DNA from: Streptomonospora litoralis
GTDB taxonomy: Bacteria; Actinomycetota; Actinomycetes; Streptosporangiales; Streptosporangiaceae
Direction of reading: 5' to 3'
NCBI RefSeq assembly: GCF_004323735.1
Contig: NZ_CP036455.1
Coordinates: 4,769,101 to 4,833,100 of the forward strand
Length of the DNA stretch: 64,000 bases
The notes beneath the pieces were generated by a model that was not told where the DNA came from, ran no database searches, and worked only from the letters and a program-made list of their open reading frames with translations. The translations under genes were made by a program, and so were the position numbers. How positions within the stretch are numbered: the first letter of the stretch is position 1; every line of letters begins with the position of its first letter. This document shows positions 16,827-25,942 of this stretch, piece by piece.

Positions 16827-17603
16827 CTACATGCCGGCGATGGCGGCGTCGATCCGGTCGAAGCCCGCCAGGGCGTCCTGGAAGGCCCCGGAATCGGTGG
16901 CCAGGACGCCCGAGTACGGGTTGTCCAGGAAGAGCAGGGCTGTCAGTGTCGCCGCGACGAAGGCCAGGTTCACCAGCGACCAGAAGATCCGAGCGCGTGA
17001 CTGGCGCACCCCCATGCCGAACGGCAGCACCACCACGGCGAGTCCGCTGACGGCGGTGGCGAGCATGATGAACCGGGGGATCTGGTCGGCCGCGGAATCG
17101 GCGCGCTGCACGCGGGACTGCACCAGGTCGGTGACGTTCTGCCGGGCCTGCAGGTTCTCCAGCGCGGACGCCGGGTCGTCGGCGGGCACCTGGTTGACGC
17201 TGATGCGCAGGCGGTCGAGCGCCGCGGCCGCGCTCGCGTCGAGCCCGCGCCCCTCGCGCATGGACGGCCAGTCGTCGCGGACGACCAGGCGGACGTAGTC
17301 GCGAACGTCGGCCCGCACACGCGCGCCCTCCTCGTCGGGGAACGCGGCGGTGTTCCAGTACAGGGCGGTGGCGTGGCCGGCTTCGTCGACGGCGGAGTCG
17401 GCCGCGCCGCGGTTGTTCTCCCAGCCGATGACCAGGCCCATCGCCAGCGCGATGAGGTAGATGGACAGCACGCAGGGGGCGATGAGGATGCCGATGGGGC
17501 CTTCGGAGTCGTCGGTGGATATGCCGAATTTGCGTGCTACGACGATTCCGGTGACCAGAAGGAGGGCGAGGACGACGAAAACCACGATGAGGCTGACTGT
17601 CAT
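16827..17603 (-). CDS. DUF4239 family membrane protein
   Basis: A 258-residue membrane protein of the DUF4239 type, sometimes described as bestrophin-like. Two N-terminal helices (SLIVVFVVLALLLVTGIVVA and PCVLSIYLIALAMGLVIGW) are followed by a soluble domain with ADSAVDEAGHATALYWNTAAFP, a typical DUF4239 segment. Two C-terminal helices and a loop with DNPYSG follow. Related proteins are found near light- or stress-regulated genes, but the function is unknown. ATG 17603 follows AGGAGAGAC, a good ribosome site. Confidence 0.85.
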   Translation of the reverse strand: MTVSLIVVFVVLALLLVTGIVVARKFGISTDDSEGPIGILIAPCVLSIYLIALAMGLVIGWENNRGAADSAVDEAGHATALYWNTAAFPDEEGARVRADVRDYVRLVVRDDWPSMREGRGLDASAAAALDRLRISVNQVPADDPASALENLQARQNVTDLVQSRVQRADSAADQIPRFIMLATAVSGLAVVVLPFGMGVRQSRARIFWSLVNLAFVAATLTALLFLDNPYSGVLATDSGAFQDALAGFDRIDAAIAGM

Positions 17604-18458
17604 GTCTCTCCTGAAAAGTGATTTCCACGGCTAATCGGACACCGGATCGACGTGATTCCGGTTCGGCGAACGACTTTCCCGATGCGCGGGACGGCTCCTG
17701 CTTTACCATGCGATCCCGCGCCACTTCAGCCACTCGCGACTTTTTCCGACACCGCCGATGCACAGGTCTCCGAATCCGGTCGGTGAACAGCGACTGTTCC
17801 GGCGCTCTCGAATCGAAGCACCTTGCCGAACGAGAGCCGCGCCACCGGTTTCGGACATCCAGGCACAGGCGGACACGCTCCGATCGCCACCGGATACGGA
17901 GCGCGAGAGAAGGACAACGGGACATCGACCTGGCCCCCAGGTGACCGCCCGGCCTAATCGGGACACCGCATCCAGCGATCTCGAATCCGACCCGAGCAAC
18001 CGGAGAATCCACGGCTTTGCTTTTCTCCGGCGAAAACCACCGATGAACGGTATAGTGGCCCTTTCGGCTCGCCCCGGCCGACATTCTCCGCAGATCGTCC
18101 GGGCGCGCGAGCGGAAGCAGCCTTTCGTCCACGCCGCACCGGCGCCGGAGAACATCCGATGGCGCGGTGCCCCGGTGGGGATCGAACCGGGCGGCGGTCC
18201 GGTTGCCGGTTGCGCGCGAATCCGATGCGTACACCCGCACCGTCCGCCCCGCATCCCTCCCCGGAGCGCATTCGCAGGCGACGATCCGGCGGGACGGGGC
18301 GGCGCCGCGCCGCGGAGTGGAAACCGATCGGATTGGGAGACCTCGACTGTTCGCGACGACCGCACCGGTCGGCGGCCCGCCGCGCCGTCCGGCCCGCCGC
18401 TCCTGCCGCCGCGCCGCCGCGTCCGGACGGGGGTGCGCGCGTGGCTGAGGCACCGGGC
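17604..18458. other. 855-bp intergenic region without a supported gene
   Basis: Open frames here on both strands are GC-bias shadows with no family resemblance. A TATAGT at about 18049 following an AT-rich stretch may be a -10 element for the downstream gene. Nothing else is recognisable. Confidence 0.4.
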
Positions 18459-19376
18459 ATGACGCACCAGGCCTGCGTCTACGGCTCCGACGCCGAGTTC
18501 CTGGAGACGGCGCTGCCCTTTCTCCGGCGCGGTGTGGAACGCGGCGAACCCGTGCTCGCCGCCACCAGCGCAGCCAACATCGCGATGCTGAAACGGGACC
18601 TCGGTCGGCACGCGCACGGCGTCGACTACGTGGAGTCGGTGGCCTTCGGCCGCCGTCCGCCCGAGCGGCTCATCGCCATCGACCAGTACTGGCGCAAGCG
18701 CGCCCGTACCGGCGAGGGACGGATCCGGATCCTGGCCGAGCCGGTGTGGTCGGGCCGCTCGGAGCGCGAGATCGCCGCCTGGACCCATATGGAGTCGAGC
18801 ATGACCCTGCTCTTCGGCGCCACCAACATCTGGATGGTCTGCCCCTACGACACGCGGCTGGTACCGCCCCGCATCGTCGCCGACGCACGGCGCACGCACC
18901 CCGAACTGGTCCTGGGCCGCGCATCCCGGGCCAGCCGCACGTTCGTCGAGCCCTCGGTGTTCACCGCCGACGGCGCCGTCTCCGGCTCGGTCCCCGCCAA
19001 CCTCTCCGGCGGCCGCTTCACCCCCGCCGACCTCCCGCGCCTGCGCGAAGACGCGCTGGCCTACGCCGGCCGGCTCTCCGTCCCCCGCTCCCGCGCGCTC
19101 GACCTCGCCCTCGCCGTCAACGAAGTGGCGGCCAACGCGGTTGAGCACGGCGGCGGCACCGGCAGCCTGTGGTTCTGGACCGAGGACGACGAGCTGATCT
19201 GCGAGATCGTCGACGACGCCGCCTGCGGAGGCGTGCCCCCGTTCGCCGGATGCCCGCCGGCGCTCGACGAGCGCGGCGGCGGCCTGTGGGTGGTGCGCCA
19301 GTTGTGCGACCGCGTGCATCCGAGGTCCGTCGAGGGCCGCAGCGTGGTCCGGCTGCACCTGCTCGTCCGCGGCTGA
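18459..19376 (+). CDS. MEDS domain plus HATPase anti-sigma-type sensor protein
   Basis: A 305-residue regulator. Residues 1-165 match the MEDS sensor domain (MTHQACVYGSDAEFLETALPF start, HMESSMTLLFGATNIWMVCPYDT). Residues of about 195-305 form a serine-kinase-type HATPase: N box NEVAANAVEHGGG, G1-like EIVDDA, G2-like ERGGGLWVVRQLCD. Such proteins resemble RsbA/RsbW switch kinases that phosphorylate anti-sigma antagonists. No partner gene is adjacent; the STAS protein at 47.3 kb is too distant to link. GTG 18441 is an alternative start. Confidence 0.85.
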   Translation: MTHQACVYGSDAEFLETALPFLRRGVERGEPVLAATSAANIAMLKRDLGRHAHGVDYVESVAFGRRPPERLIAIDQYWRKRARTGEGRIRILAEPVWSGRSEREIAAWTHMESSMTLLFGATNIWMVCPYDTRLVPPRIVADARRTHPELVLGRASRASRTFVEPSVFTADGAVSGSVPANLSGGRFTPADLPRLREDALAYAGRLSVPRSRALDLALAVNEVAANAVEHGGGTGSLWFWTEDDELICEIVDDAACGGVPPFAGCPPALDERGGGLWVVRQLCDRVHPRSVEGRSVVRLHLLVRG

Positions 19377-19502
19377 TCCGCGCCGCCGTGCACGTCAGGC
19401 GGCGGCCGCGGCGCGGCGGCCCACTCCACCCGCCCCGCTGCGCGCGTCGAACCGCGCCCACCCATTGCGCCGAGAGTGTGAGACGCGTAACATCCACAGC
19501 TA

Positions 19503-19518
19503 ATCGAAGCGGTTCGAT
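19503..19518. promoter_or_regulatory. Operator upstream of the LacI-family gene
   Basis: ATCGAAGCGGTTCGAT has 6-bp inverted arms, ends 25 bp before the regulator start, and matches the site before the importer operon (20650). It is a probable autoregulation site. Confidence 0.7.
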
Positions 19519-19543
19519 ACGCGTCTGGAGCAAGGAGGCCGGT

Positions 19544-20554
19544 GTGCGCATATCCGACGTCGCCCGACACGCCGGGGTTTCGCCCAGCACCGTCTCCTAT
19601 GTTCTCAGCGGCAAGCGGTCGATCTCCGCGGCCACCCGCGAGCGGGTGCTGGAGAGCATCGCTGTCCTCGGCTACCAGCCGCACGCCGGCGCCCGCGCCC
19701 TGGCGAGCAACCGCTCCAACGTCATCGCCCTGGTTATCCCGCTGCGCCCGGGCATCCACGTCCCCGTCGCCATGCAGTTCGCGGTATCGGTGGTCACCAG
19801 CGCCCGCGACCGCGAGCACGACGTCCTGCTACTCACCCAGGCCGAGGGCGAGGGCGGCCTGCGCCGCGTCGCCGGCACCTCGATGGTCGACGGCATCATC
19901 GTCATGGACGTCGAGGTGGACGACGCCCGCATCCCGGCACTGCGCGCCCTGTCGCATCCCTCGGTACTCATCGGCGTTCCGGCCGATACATCGGGCCTGA
20001 CATGCATCGACCTGGACTTCGAGGCGGCCGGGCGGGCGTGCGTGGCGCACCTGGCCGCGCTCGGCCACCGCGAGGTCGCGCTGATCGGGCAGCCGCCCTC
20101 GGTCTACGAGCGGCGCACCGGCTTCGCCGAACGCACGGTCGCGGGCTTCGAAGCGGAGGCGCGCGAGCGCGGCGTCGAGTCAGCGGTGGTGCCCTGCGAC
20201 GCCGGCCAGGCCGCGGTCACCGCCACCGTCACCGAACTCCTGCGCGAGCGCCCCCGGCTGACCGGCATCGTCGTGCACAACGAGCCGGTGCTGCCCACGC
20301 TGCTGGAGGCCGTGCGCGGGCTGGGGCGCGAGGTCCCCGCCGACCTGTCCGTCGTGGCCATCGCGCCCGACGACCTCGCCACCGAGGTCTCGCCGCCGCT
20401 CACGTCGGTCAGCCTGCCCGCCGAGGAGGTGGGCGGGCGCGCCGTCTCCCTGCTCATGGACAAGCTGGACGCCATCGACCCGCCGGAAGTGACACTCCTT
20501 CCGCCGCGTCTCGTGCCGCGGGCGAGCGCCGCCGCTCGACCCGCCCTGTTCTGA
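19544..20554 (+). CDS. LacI-family transcriptional regulator of the sugar locus
   Basis: A 336-residue repressor. The LacI helix-turn-helix is at the very start (RISDVARHAGVSPSTVSYVLSG) with the hinge helix near residue 50 (PHAGARALAS), followed by a periplasmic-binding-fold effector domain ending in LPAEEVGGRAVSLLMDKL. GTG 19544 follows AAGGAGG by five bases. Two near-identical operators, one before this gene and one before the solute-binding protein gene, fit local repression relieved by an oligosaccharide. The inducer is unknown; the neighbouring GH31 and GH3 enzymes suggest a xylose-containing or glucose-containing oligosaccharide. Confidence 0.93.
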   Translation: MRISDVARHAGVSPSTVSYVLSGKRSISAATRERVLESIAVLGYQPHAGARALASNRSNVIALVIPLRPGIHVPVAMQFAVSVVTSARDREHDVLLLTQAEGEGGLRRVAGTSMVDGIIVMDVEVDDARIPALRALSHPSVLIGVPADTSGLTCIDLDFEAAGRACVAHLAALGHREVALIGQPPSVYERRTGFAERTVAGFEAEARERGVESAVVPCDAGQAAVTATVTELLRERPRLTGIVVHNEPVLPTLLEAVRGLGREVPADLSVVAIAPDDLATEVSPPLTSVSLPAEEVGGRAVSLLMDKLDAIDPPEVTLLPPRLVPRASAAARPALF

Positions 20555-20649
20555 CCGCTCCCGAACTCCATCCGCGCCGGCCCTGAGCCCGGCAGCAGTG
20601 CTCCCGTTCCGTTCCCCACCCCCGACCCCGTTCCACCATGTCAGCGCAA

Positions 20650-20663
20650 TCGAAGCGCTTCGA
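20650..20663. promoter_or_regulatory. Operator before the ABC sugar importer operon
   Basis: TCGAAGCGCTTCGA is a 14-bp perfect palindrome ending 23 bp before the binding-protein ATG. It shares half-sites with 19503-19518. The CG-centred symmetry is typical of LacI-family operators. Confidence 0.8.
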
Positions 20664-20686
20664 CACCCCCCGTTAAGGAGCGCCCC

Positions 20687-21925
20687 ATGACATCGCCCAC
20701 CACCCGCCGCGCGTACATCCTGCGCGGTTCCTCCGCCCTCGTCGCCGCCGGCCTGCTCACCCTGACCTCCGCCTGCGCAGGCGGAGGCGGGAGCGAGGAG
20801 GTCACCTCGCTCACGGCCATGGACTACAACCTCGCCGAACCGCAGAACGGCACCACCAAGAAGATGCTCCAGCAGTGCGGCGAGCAGGCCGGCGTGGAGA
20901 TCAACCGCAACGCGCTGCCGCGCGACCAGCTGATGCCGCGCCTGCTGCAGGGCGCCTCCCAGCAGGAGCTGCCCGACCTGATGCTGCTCGACAACCCCAA
21001 CCTGCCGCAGATCGCGGCCACCGGCGCGCTGCTCCCGCTGGAGGAGGCCGGGTTCGACACCGAGGGCTACTACGACAGTGTCCTGAAAGTCGGCACCCAC
21101 GAGGACACCCTGTACGGCCTCGCAGCGGGCGTGAACGGCCTGGCCCTGTTCACCGACACCGCCAAGCTGGAGGAGGCCGGCGTGGAGCCGCCCCAGACGT
21201 GGGACGAACTGCGTGACGCCGCGAAGAAGCTGACGCAGGGCGACACCAACGGCTTCGCCTTCTCCGCCATCGGCCACGAGGAGGGCACCTGGACCTTCGA
21301 ACCGTTCCTGTGGAGCAACGGCGCCACGCTCACCGAACTGGACTCCCCCGAGGCCGTCGAGGCGCTGCAGCTGTGGTCGGACATGGTCGAGGAGGGCTCG
21401 GTCTCGCAGTCGGTCGTCAACTGGTCGCAGGCCGACGTCAACGACCAGTTCCTCGGCGGGCGCGCCGCCATGATGATCAACGGCTCCTGGCAGATCCCGG
21501 TGCTCGACGAGCAGGACGTGGACTACGAGGTCGTGCCGCTGCCGGTGCCCGAGGCGGGCGCCGACCCGGCCACCCCCATGGGCGGCGAGGTCTGGGCGAT
21601 CGCCCGCAACGGCGAGGAGCGCGAGCAGAAGGCGGTCGAGGTGCTGCAGTGCCTGCTCAACGAGCCGAACATGCGCGAGTGGGCCGAGCTGAACGCCTAT
21701 GTGCCCGCCAAGGAGGGCCTTGCGCAGCAGGTCGCCGAGGAGAACCCGCAGATGGCGCCGTTCGTGGAGTCGGTGCCCACCGCGCGGTCGCGCACCGCGA
21801 AGCTGGGTGAGCAGTACCCCGACGTCTCCAGCGCCATCGCCGACGCGATTCAGCAGGCCCTCGCCGGATCGGGATCGGCCGAGGAGGCGCTGAGCCAGGC
21901 CCAGCAGGCCGTTCCGGAGTCCTGA
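20687..21925 (+). CDS. Extracellular sugar-binding lipoprotein (ABC transporter)
   Basis: A 412-residue family-1 solute-binding protein. The lipobox TLTSAC places the lipidated Cys at residue 30. Mature features are typical of carbohydrate binders: DLMLLDNPNLPQIAATGALLPL, YGLAAGVNGLALFTDTAKLEEAG, PQTWDELRDAAKKLT and GRAAMMINGSWQIP. AAGGAG lies six bases before the ATG, with the LacI-type operator just upstream. The stop overlaps the next gene's ATG by one base, so the importer genes are translationally coupled. The ligand is probably an oligosaccharide processed by the GH31/GH3 pair. Confidence 0.93.
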   Translation: MTSPTTRRAYILRGSSALVAAGLLTLTSACAGGGGSEEVTSLTAMDYNLAEPQNGTTKKMLQQCGEQAGVEINRNALPRDQLMPRLLQGASQQELPDLMLLDNPNLPQIAATGALLPLEEAGFDTEGYYDSVLKVGTHEDTLYGLAAGVNGLALFTDTAKLEEAGVEPPQTWDELRDAAKKLTQGDTNGFAFSAIGHEEGTWTFEPFLWSNGATLTELDSPEAVEALQLWSDMVEEGSVSQSVVNWSQADVNDQFLGGRAAMMINGSWQIPVLDEQDVDYEVVPLPVPEAGADPATPMGGEVWAIARNGEEREQKAVEVLQCLLNEPNMREWAELNAYVPAKEGLAQQVAEENPQMAPFVESVPTARSRTAKLGEQYPDVSSAIADAIQQALAGSGSAEEALSQAQQAVPES

Positions 21926-22812
21926 TGCTCGCCCGCATCGGCTTCCTGGCACCCATCCTCGTCTTCCTGGCCGCCTTCTTCGGCTACCCGCTGGTCGCCA
22001 ACTTCACGATGGCCTTGCGGGAGTACACCGCCGCGTCGTTCTACACCGGCGAAGCGCCCTTCGTGGGGTTCGCGAACTACGCGACGGTGCTGGGCGACCC
22101 GGTCTTCGGCACGGCGCTGTTCAACACCGCGGTGTTCACGGTGGCCTCGCTGGCGTTCCAGTTCGGGATCGGGTTGGCGCTGGCGGTCTTCTTCCAGCGC
22201 CACTTCCCGCTGAACGGCGTGCTGCGCTCGATGCTGCTGATCCCGTGGCTGCTGCCGCTGGTCGTCTCCGGCACGGTGTGGCGGTGGATCTTCGACCAGG
22301 AGTACGGGGTCCTCAACCAGACGCTTCTGGGGTTGGGGCTGATCGACGCCGGCATTCCGTGGCTGTCGAGCACGGCGATGGCGCTGCCCTCGGTCACCGT
22401 GGCCAACATCTGGGTCGGGATCCCGTTCAACATGGTCATCCTCTACGGCGGCCTGCAGAGTATCCCGGCCCACCTGTACGAAGCCGCGTCGCTGGACGGC
22501 GCCGGACCCTGGCAGCGGTTCCGGCACGTCACCTGGCCGCTGCTGCGCCCGGTGAGCGCGGTGGTGCTGATGCTCGGGCTCGTCTACACGCTAAAGGTCT
22601 TCGACGTGATCATGGTCCTCACCCAGGGCGGCCCGGCCAACGCCACCCAGACCCTGACGACCTGGTCCTACTCGCTGTCCTTCCAGGAGTTGGACTTCGG
22701 CCTCGGCGCGGCCGTGGGCAACCTGCTGATCGTCATCGCGCTCGTGTTCGCGCTGTTCTACCTGCGCGGGCTGCGCAGCTCGGCGGGCGCACCCACGCGA
22801 GAGAGGAGGTAG
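21925..22812 (+). CDS. ABC sugar permease, MalF-type
   Basis: A 295-residue inner-membrane permease with six helices. The cytoplasmic EAA loop is EAASLDGAGPWQRFRHVTWP, the docking site for the ATPase. The start overlaps the binding-protein stop (TGATG). No ATP-binding subunit is encoded in this locus. Actinobacteria commonly use one shared MsiK-type ATPase for many sugar importers, so that component is probably elsewhere on the chromosome. Confidence 0.93.
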   Translation: MLARIGFLAPILVFLAAFFGYPLVANFTMALREYTAASFYTGEAPFVGFANYATVLGDPVFGTALFNTAVFTVASLAFQFGIGLALAVFFQRHFPLNGVLRSMLLIPWLLPLVVSGTVWRWIFDQEYGVLNQTLLGLGLIDAGIPWLSSTAMALPSVTVANIWVGIPFNMVILYGGLQSIPAHLYEAASLDGAGPWQRFRHVTWPLLRPVSAVVLMLGLVYTLKVFDVIMVLTQGGPANATQTLTTWSYSLSFQELDFGLGAAVGNLLIVIALVFALFYLRGLRSSAGAPTRERR

Positions 22813-22814
22813 CC

Positions 22815-23642
22815 GTGGCCGTGCACCGAAGGGTCCGCACCGCCTTCACGACCGTGGCGGCCCTGGCCATCGTGGGCGTGCTGCTGTTCCCGCTGTACTG
22901 GATGGTCAACGCCTCTTTCCAGCCGGCCACCGGCCTGCTGCAGACTCCGCCCCGCTGGTTTCCCGTCGGCGGCACCCTCGACGGCTACCGCCAGGCGCTG
23001 CAGAGCCAGGGACTCCCGCTGCTGAACAGCATCGTCATCGCAGCGGGCACGGTCGCGCTGACACTGGCGCTGTCGGTACCGGCGTCCTACGCGCTCAGCC
23101 GGTTCCGCATGCGCGGCGCGGGCGCGCTGCTGTTCGCGCTGCTGCTGGTGCAGATGGTGCCGGGCATCGTGATGGCCAACGCGCTGTACGCGGTGATGAA
23201 CCAGACCGGGCTGCTCAGCACCCACCTGGCGCTGATCCTGGCCGATTCCACCGTGGCCGTGCCGTTCGCAGTGCTGATCCTGCGGGCGTTCATGGTCACC
23301 ATCCCCACCGAGCTGAGCGAGGCGGCCATGGTCGACGGCGCCGGGCACGCGCGGGTGCTGTGGTCGGTGGTGCTGCCGGTGAGCCGCAACGCCATGATCA
23401 CCGCGGCGCTCTTCGCGTTCCTGTTCGCCTGGGCGGACTTCCTGTTCGCGGTGACGCTGAACACCGACGACTCGGTCATGCCGGTAACCGTCGGCATCTA
23501 CCGGTTCATCGGGGCCCATACCGCCGACTGGAACGGCGTCATGGCCACGGGGGTGATCGCCTCGATCCCCGCCGCGATCCTGCTCGTCGTCGCCCAGCGC
23601 TACGTCGCCGCCGGAGTCACCGGCGGCGCGCTCAAGGACTGA
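22815..23642 (+). CDS. ABC sugar permease, MalG-type
   Basis: A 275-residue second permease with a MalG-like layout: the first helix near residue 20, VPASYALSRFRM after the second helix, and the EAA loop EAAMVDGAGHARVLWSVVLP. GTG 22815 follows GAGGAGGT, two bases after the stop of the MalF-type gene; GTG 22821 is also possible. The C terminus ends in the usual RYVAAGVTGGALKD. It forms a heterodimer with the preceding permease. Confidence 0.93.
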   Translation: MAVHRRVRTAFTTVAALAIVGVLLFPLYWMVNASFQPATGLLQTPPRWFPVGGTLDGYRQALQSQGLPLLNSIVIAAGTVALTLALSVPASYALSRFRMRGAGALLFALLLVQMVPGIVMANALYAVMNQTGLLSTHLALILADSTVAVPFAVLILRAFMVTIPTELSEAAMVDGAGHARVLWSVVLPVSRNAMITAALFAFLFAWADFLFAVTLNTDDSVMPVTVGIYRFIGAHTADWNGVMATGVIASIPAAILLVVAQRYVAAGVTGGALKD

Positions 23643-23789
23643 ACCCGACAACCGCAGGCCACCGCGGACCGCCGCCCAGCCCCCCACAGCGGCGGGCCGT
23701 TCCCCCGACCACCACAACCGCCCCGCGGCGATCCCCGGGGCGGCCCCTGCCGAGCACAGCCACGCCGGCCGAGTAGGAAAGGACAACGC

Positions 23790-25769
23790 GTGCTGCACGA
23801 GATCGACGGCGGCATCGAATGGCACGGCGGCCACCAGGTCGTGCGCGTCGAACCATGGGGCGCCGACAGCGTCCGGGTGCGCGCCGGGCTGTACCGCCTG
23901 CACTCCGACATCCCCGGGGCGCTGTATGAGCGTCCCGGGACCGAGGCCAAGGTCCGCATCGACCACGACTCCGCCCACCTGGTCAACGGCGAGATGACGG
24001 CCGAGGTCACCGACGAGGGAATGCTGCGCTTCGTGCGCACGGGAACCGGTGAGGAGCTGCTGGCCGAGCAGCGCGCCCACTTCTGGTGGCCCGGCCCGCG
24101 CGCCTACACCTCCACCGGCAACGGCTACTACCGCATCGAGCAGCGGTTCGGCGCCTACGACGGCGAGCGGGTCTTCGGGCTGGGCCAGCACACCCACGGC
24201 ATGTTCGACCAGAAGGGCGCCGTGGTCGACCTCGTGCAGCGCAACGCCGAGGTGTCCATCCCGTTCCTGTTCTCCTCGCGCGGCTACGGCCTGCTGTGGA
24301 ACAGCCCGGCGGTGGGCCGCGTGGAGCTGGCCGGCAACGGCACCCGCTGGGTCTCCGACAGCGCCCGCCAGATCGACTACTGGGTCACCACCGGCGCCGA
24401 CCCGGCCGCGATCATGGCCAACTACGCCGGCGCCACCGGGCACGCGCCGATGCTGCCGGAGTGGGCCTCGGGGTTCTGGCAGTGCAAGCTGCGCTACAAG
24501 ACCCAGCACGAGCTGATGGAGGTGGCCCGCGAGCACAAGCGGCGCGGTCTGCCGCTGTCGGTCATCGTCGCCGACTTCTTCCACTGGACGCACCTGGGCG
24601 AGTGGCGGTTCGACCGCGCGGAGTGGCCCGACCCCGACGGCATGGTGCGCGAGCTGCGGGAGATGGGCACCGAGCTGATGGTGTCGGTGTGGCCCTCCGT
24701 CAGCCCGCTGTCGGAGAACTTCGCCGAGATGCTGCGGCGCGGCTTTCTGGTGGCCACCGAGCAGGGCCCGCCGGTGCACGCCGACTGGGCCGACAAGGGG
24801 GTCGACGGCAAGGTCCAGGTGTCCTTCTACGACGCCACCAACCCCGATGCCCGCGCCTACCTATGGGACAAGGTGCGCCGCAACTACCACGACCTGGGCA
24901 TCCGGGTGTGGTGGTTGGACGCCTGCGAGCCGGAGATCAAGCCCGGGCACCAGCACAACCTGCACTACCACGCCGGCCCCGGCGACGAGGTCGCCAACAT
25001 CTACCCGGCCGAGCACGCGCGCGGCTTCTACGAGGGCATGCTGGCGGCCGGGGACTCCGAGGTCGTCACGCTGTGCCGCTCGGCCTGGGCGGGCAGCCAG
25101 CGCTACGGCGCGGCGCTGTGGTCGGGCGACATCGCGGCGACATGGGACTCGCTGCGCACGCAGATCCGCGCGGGCCTGAACGTGGCGATGTCGGGGATTC
25201 CGTGGTGGACGACCGACATCGGCGGGTTCCACGGCGGCGACCAGGACTCGCCGGAGTACCGGGAGCTGCTGGTGCGGTGGTTCCAGTACGGCGTGTTCTG
25301 CCCGCTGCTGCGGCTGCACGGCTTCCGCGAACCCTTCGTCGACGACCTCCACCCGCAGATGTCGGGCGGGCCCAACGAGGTCTGGTCCTACGGCGAGGAG
25401 GTCTACGGGCGCTTGCGCGAACTGCTGTTCCTGCGGGAGCGGCTGCGCCCCTACGTCATGGAGCAGATGCGCGCCGCCCACGAGCGCGGGATGCCGCCGA
25501 TGCGGCCGCTGTTCGCGGACTTCCCCGGCGACGCGCGCGCCTGGGAGGCCGAGGACGCGTTCATGTTCGGACCCGATGTGCTGGTGGCGCCGGTGACCGA
25601 GTACGGAGCACGCGAACGCGACGTCTACCTGCCCGAGGGCGCGCGCTGGCAGAACCCCTACACCGGCGAGGTGCACCCCGGCGGGACGGTGGTGCGGCTG
25701 GACGCGCCGCTGGAGCGCGCGCCGGTCCTGCTGCGTGAAGGCGCCTCGGTGCCCGTGGCCGCCGGCTGA
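23790..25769 (+). CDS. GH31 alpha-glycosidase, probable alpha-xylosidase
   Basis: A 659-residue cytoplasmic enzyme without a signal peptide. An N-terminal beta-sandwich is followed by a TIM barrel. The GH31 nucleophile is Asp377 in VWWLDACEPE and the acid/base is Asp447 in WSGDIAATWDSL, 70 residues apart as in YicI-type alpha-xylosidases. The segment SGIPWWTTDIGGF is a family hallmark. The absence of export suits cleavage of imported oligosaccharides such as isoprimeverose-type units from xyloglucan. GTG 23790 follows AGGAAAGGA. Substrate is inferred from subfamily resemblance and from context; alpha-glucosidase activity is an alternative. Confidence 0.9.
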   Translation: MLHEIDGGIEWHGGHQVVRVEPWGADSVRVRAGLYRLHSDIPGALYERPGTEAKVRIDHDSAHLVNGEMTAEVTDEGMLRFVRTGTGEELLAEQRAHFWWPGPRAYTSTGNGYYRIEQRFGAYDGERVFGLGQHTHGMFDQKGAVVDLVQRNAEVSIPFLFSSRGYGLLWNSPAVGRVELAGNGTRWVSDSARQIDYWVTTGADPAAIMANYAGATGHAPMLPEWASGFWQCKLRYKTQHELMEVAREHKRRGLPLSVIVADFFHWTHLGEWRFDRAEWPDPDGMVRELREMGTELMVSVWPSVSPLSENFAEMLRRGFLVATEQGPPVHADWADKGVDGKVQVSFYDATNPDARAYLWDKVRRNYHDLGIRVWWLDACEPEIKPGHQHNLHYHAGPGDEVANIYPAEHARGFYEGMLAAGDSEVVTLCRSAWAGSQRYGAALWSGDIAATWDSLRTQIRAGLNVAMSGIPWWTTDIGGFHGGDQDSPEYRELLVRWFQYGVFCPLLRLHGFREPFVDDLHPQMSGGPNEVWSYGEEVYGRLRELLFLRERLRPYVMEQMRAAHERGMPPMRPLFADFPGDARAWEAEDAFMFGPDVLVAPVTEYGARERDVYLPEGARWQNPYTGEVHPGGTVVRLDAPLERAPVLLREGASVPVAAG

Positions 25770-25774
25770 GCCGG

Positions 25775-25816
25775 CCCCCGATCGGCCGCCCCCGCCGGTG
25801 GGCGGCCGATCGGGGG
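25775..25816 (+). terminator. 17-bp stem between GH31 and GH3 genes
   Basis: CCCCCGATCGGCCGCCC and its exact reverse complement are separated by 8 bases, starting five bases after the GH31 stop. It may terminate the importer-GH31 transcript or separate expression of the secreted GH3 gene. Confidence 0.7.
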
Positions 25817-25942
25817 CGCGGCCGCCGTCTCGGCCCCTTTTTCCACCCGATCCACCCCCCAGTCGGCCGCTACCGCGGCCGCATCCGCAAAGAAGTGCAG
25901 CCCACCAGGAGAAACACGCCGACAACGAATCGAGGTAGCACG

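Noticed and set aside
17703-19358. 551-residue minus-strand reading frame
   Set aside because: It overlaps the MEDS/HATPase gene antisense and has shadow composition without any motif.
23643-23789. LacI operator before the GH31 gene
   Set aside because: No TCGAAGC-type dyad is present; the gene is probably transcribed with the importer.
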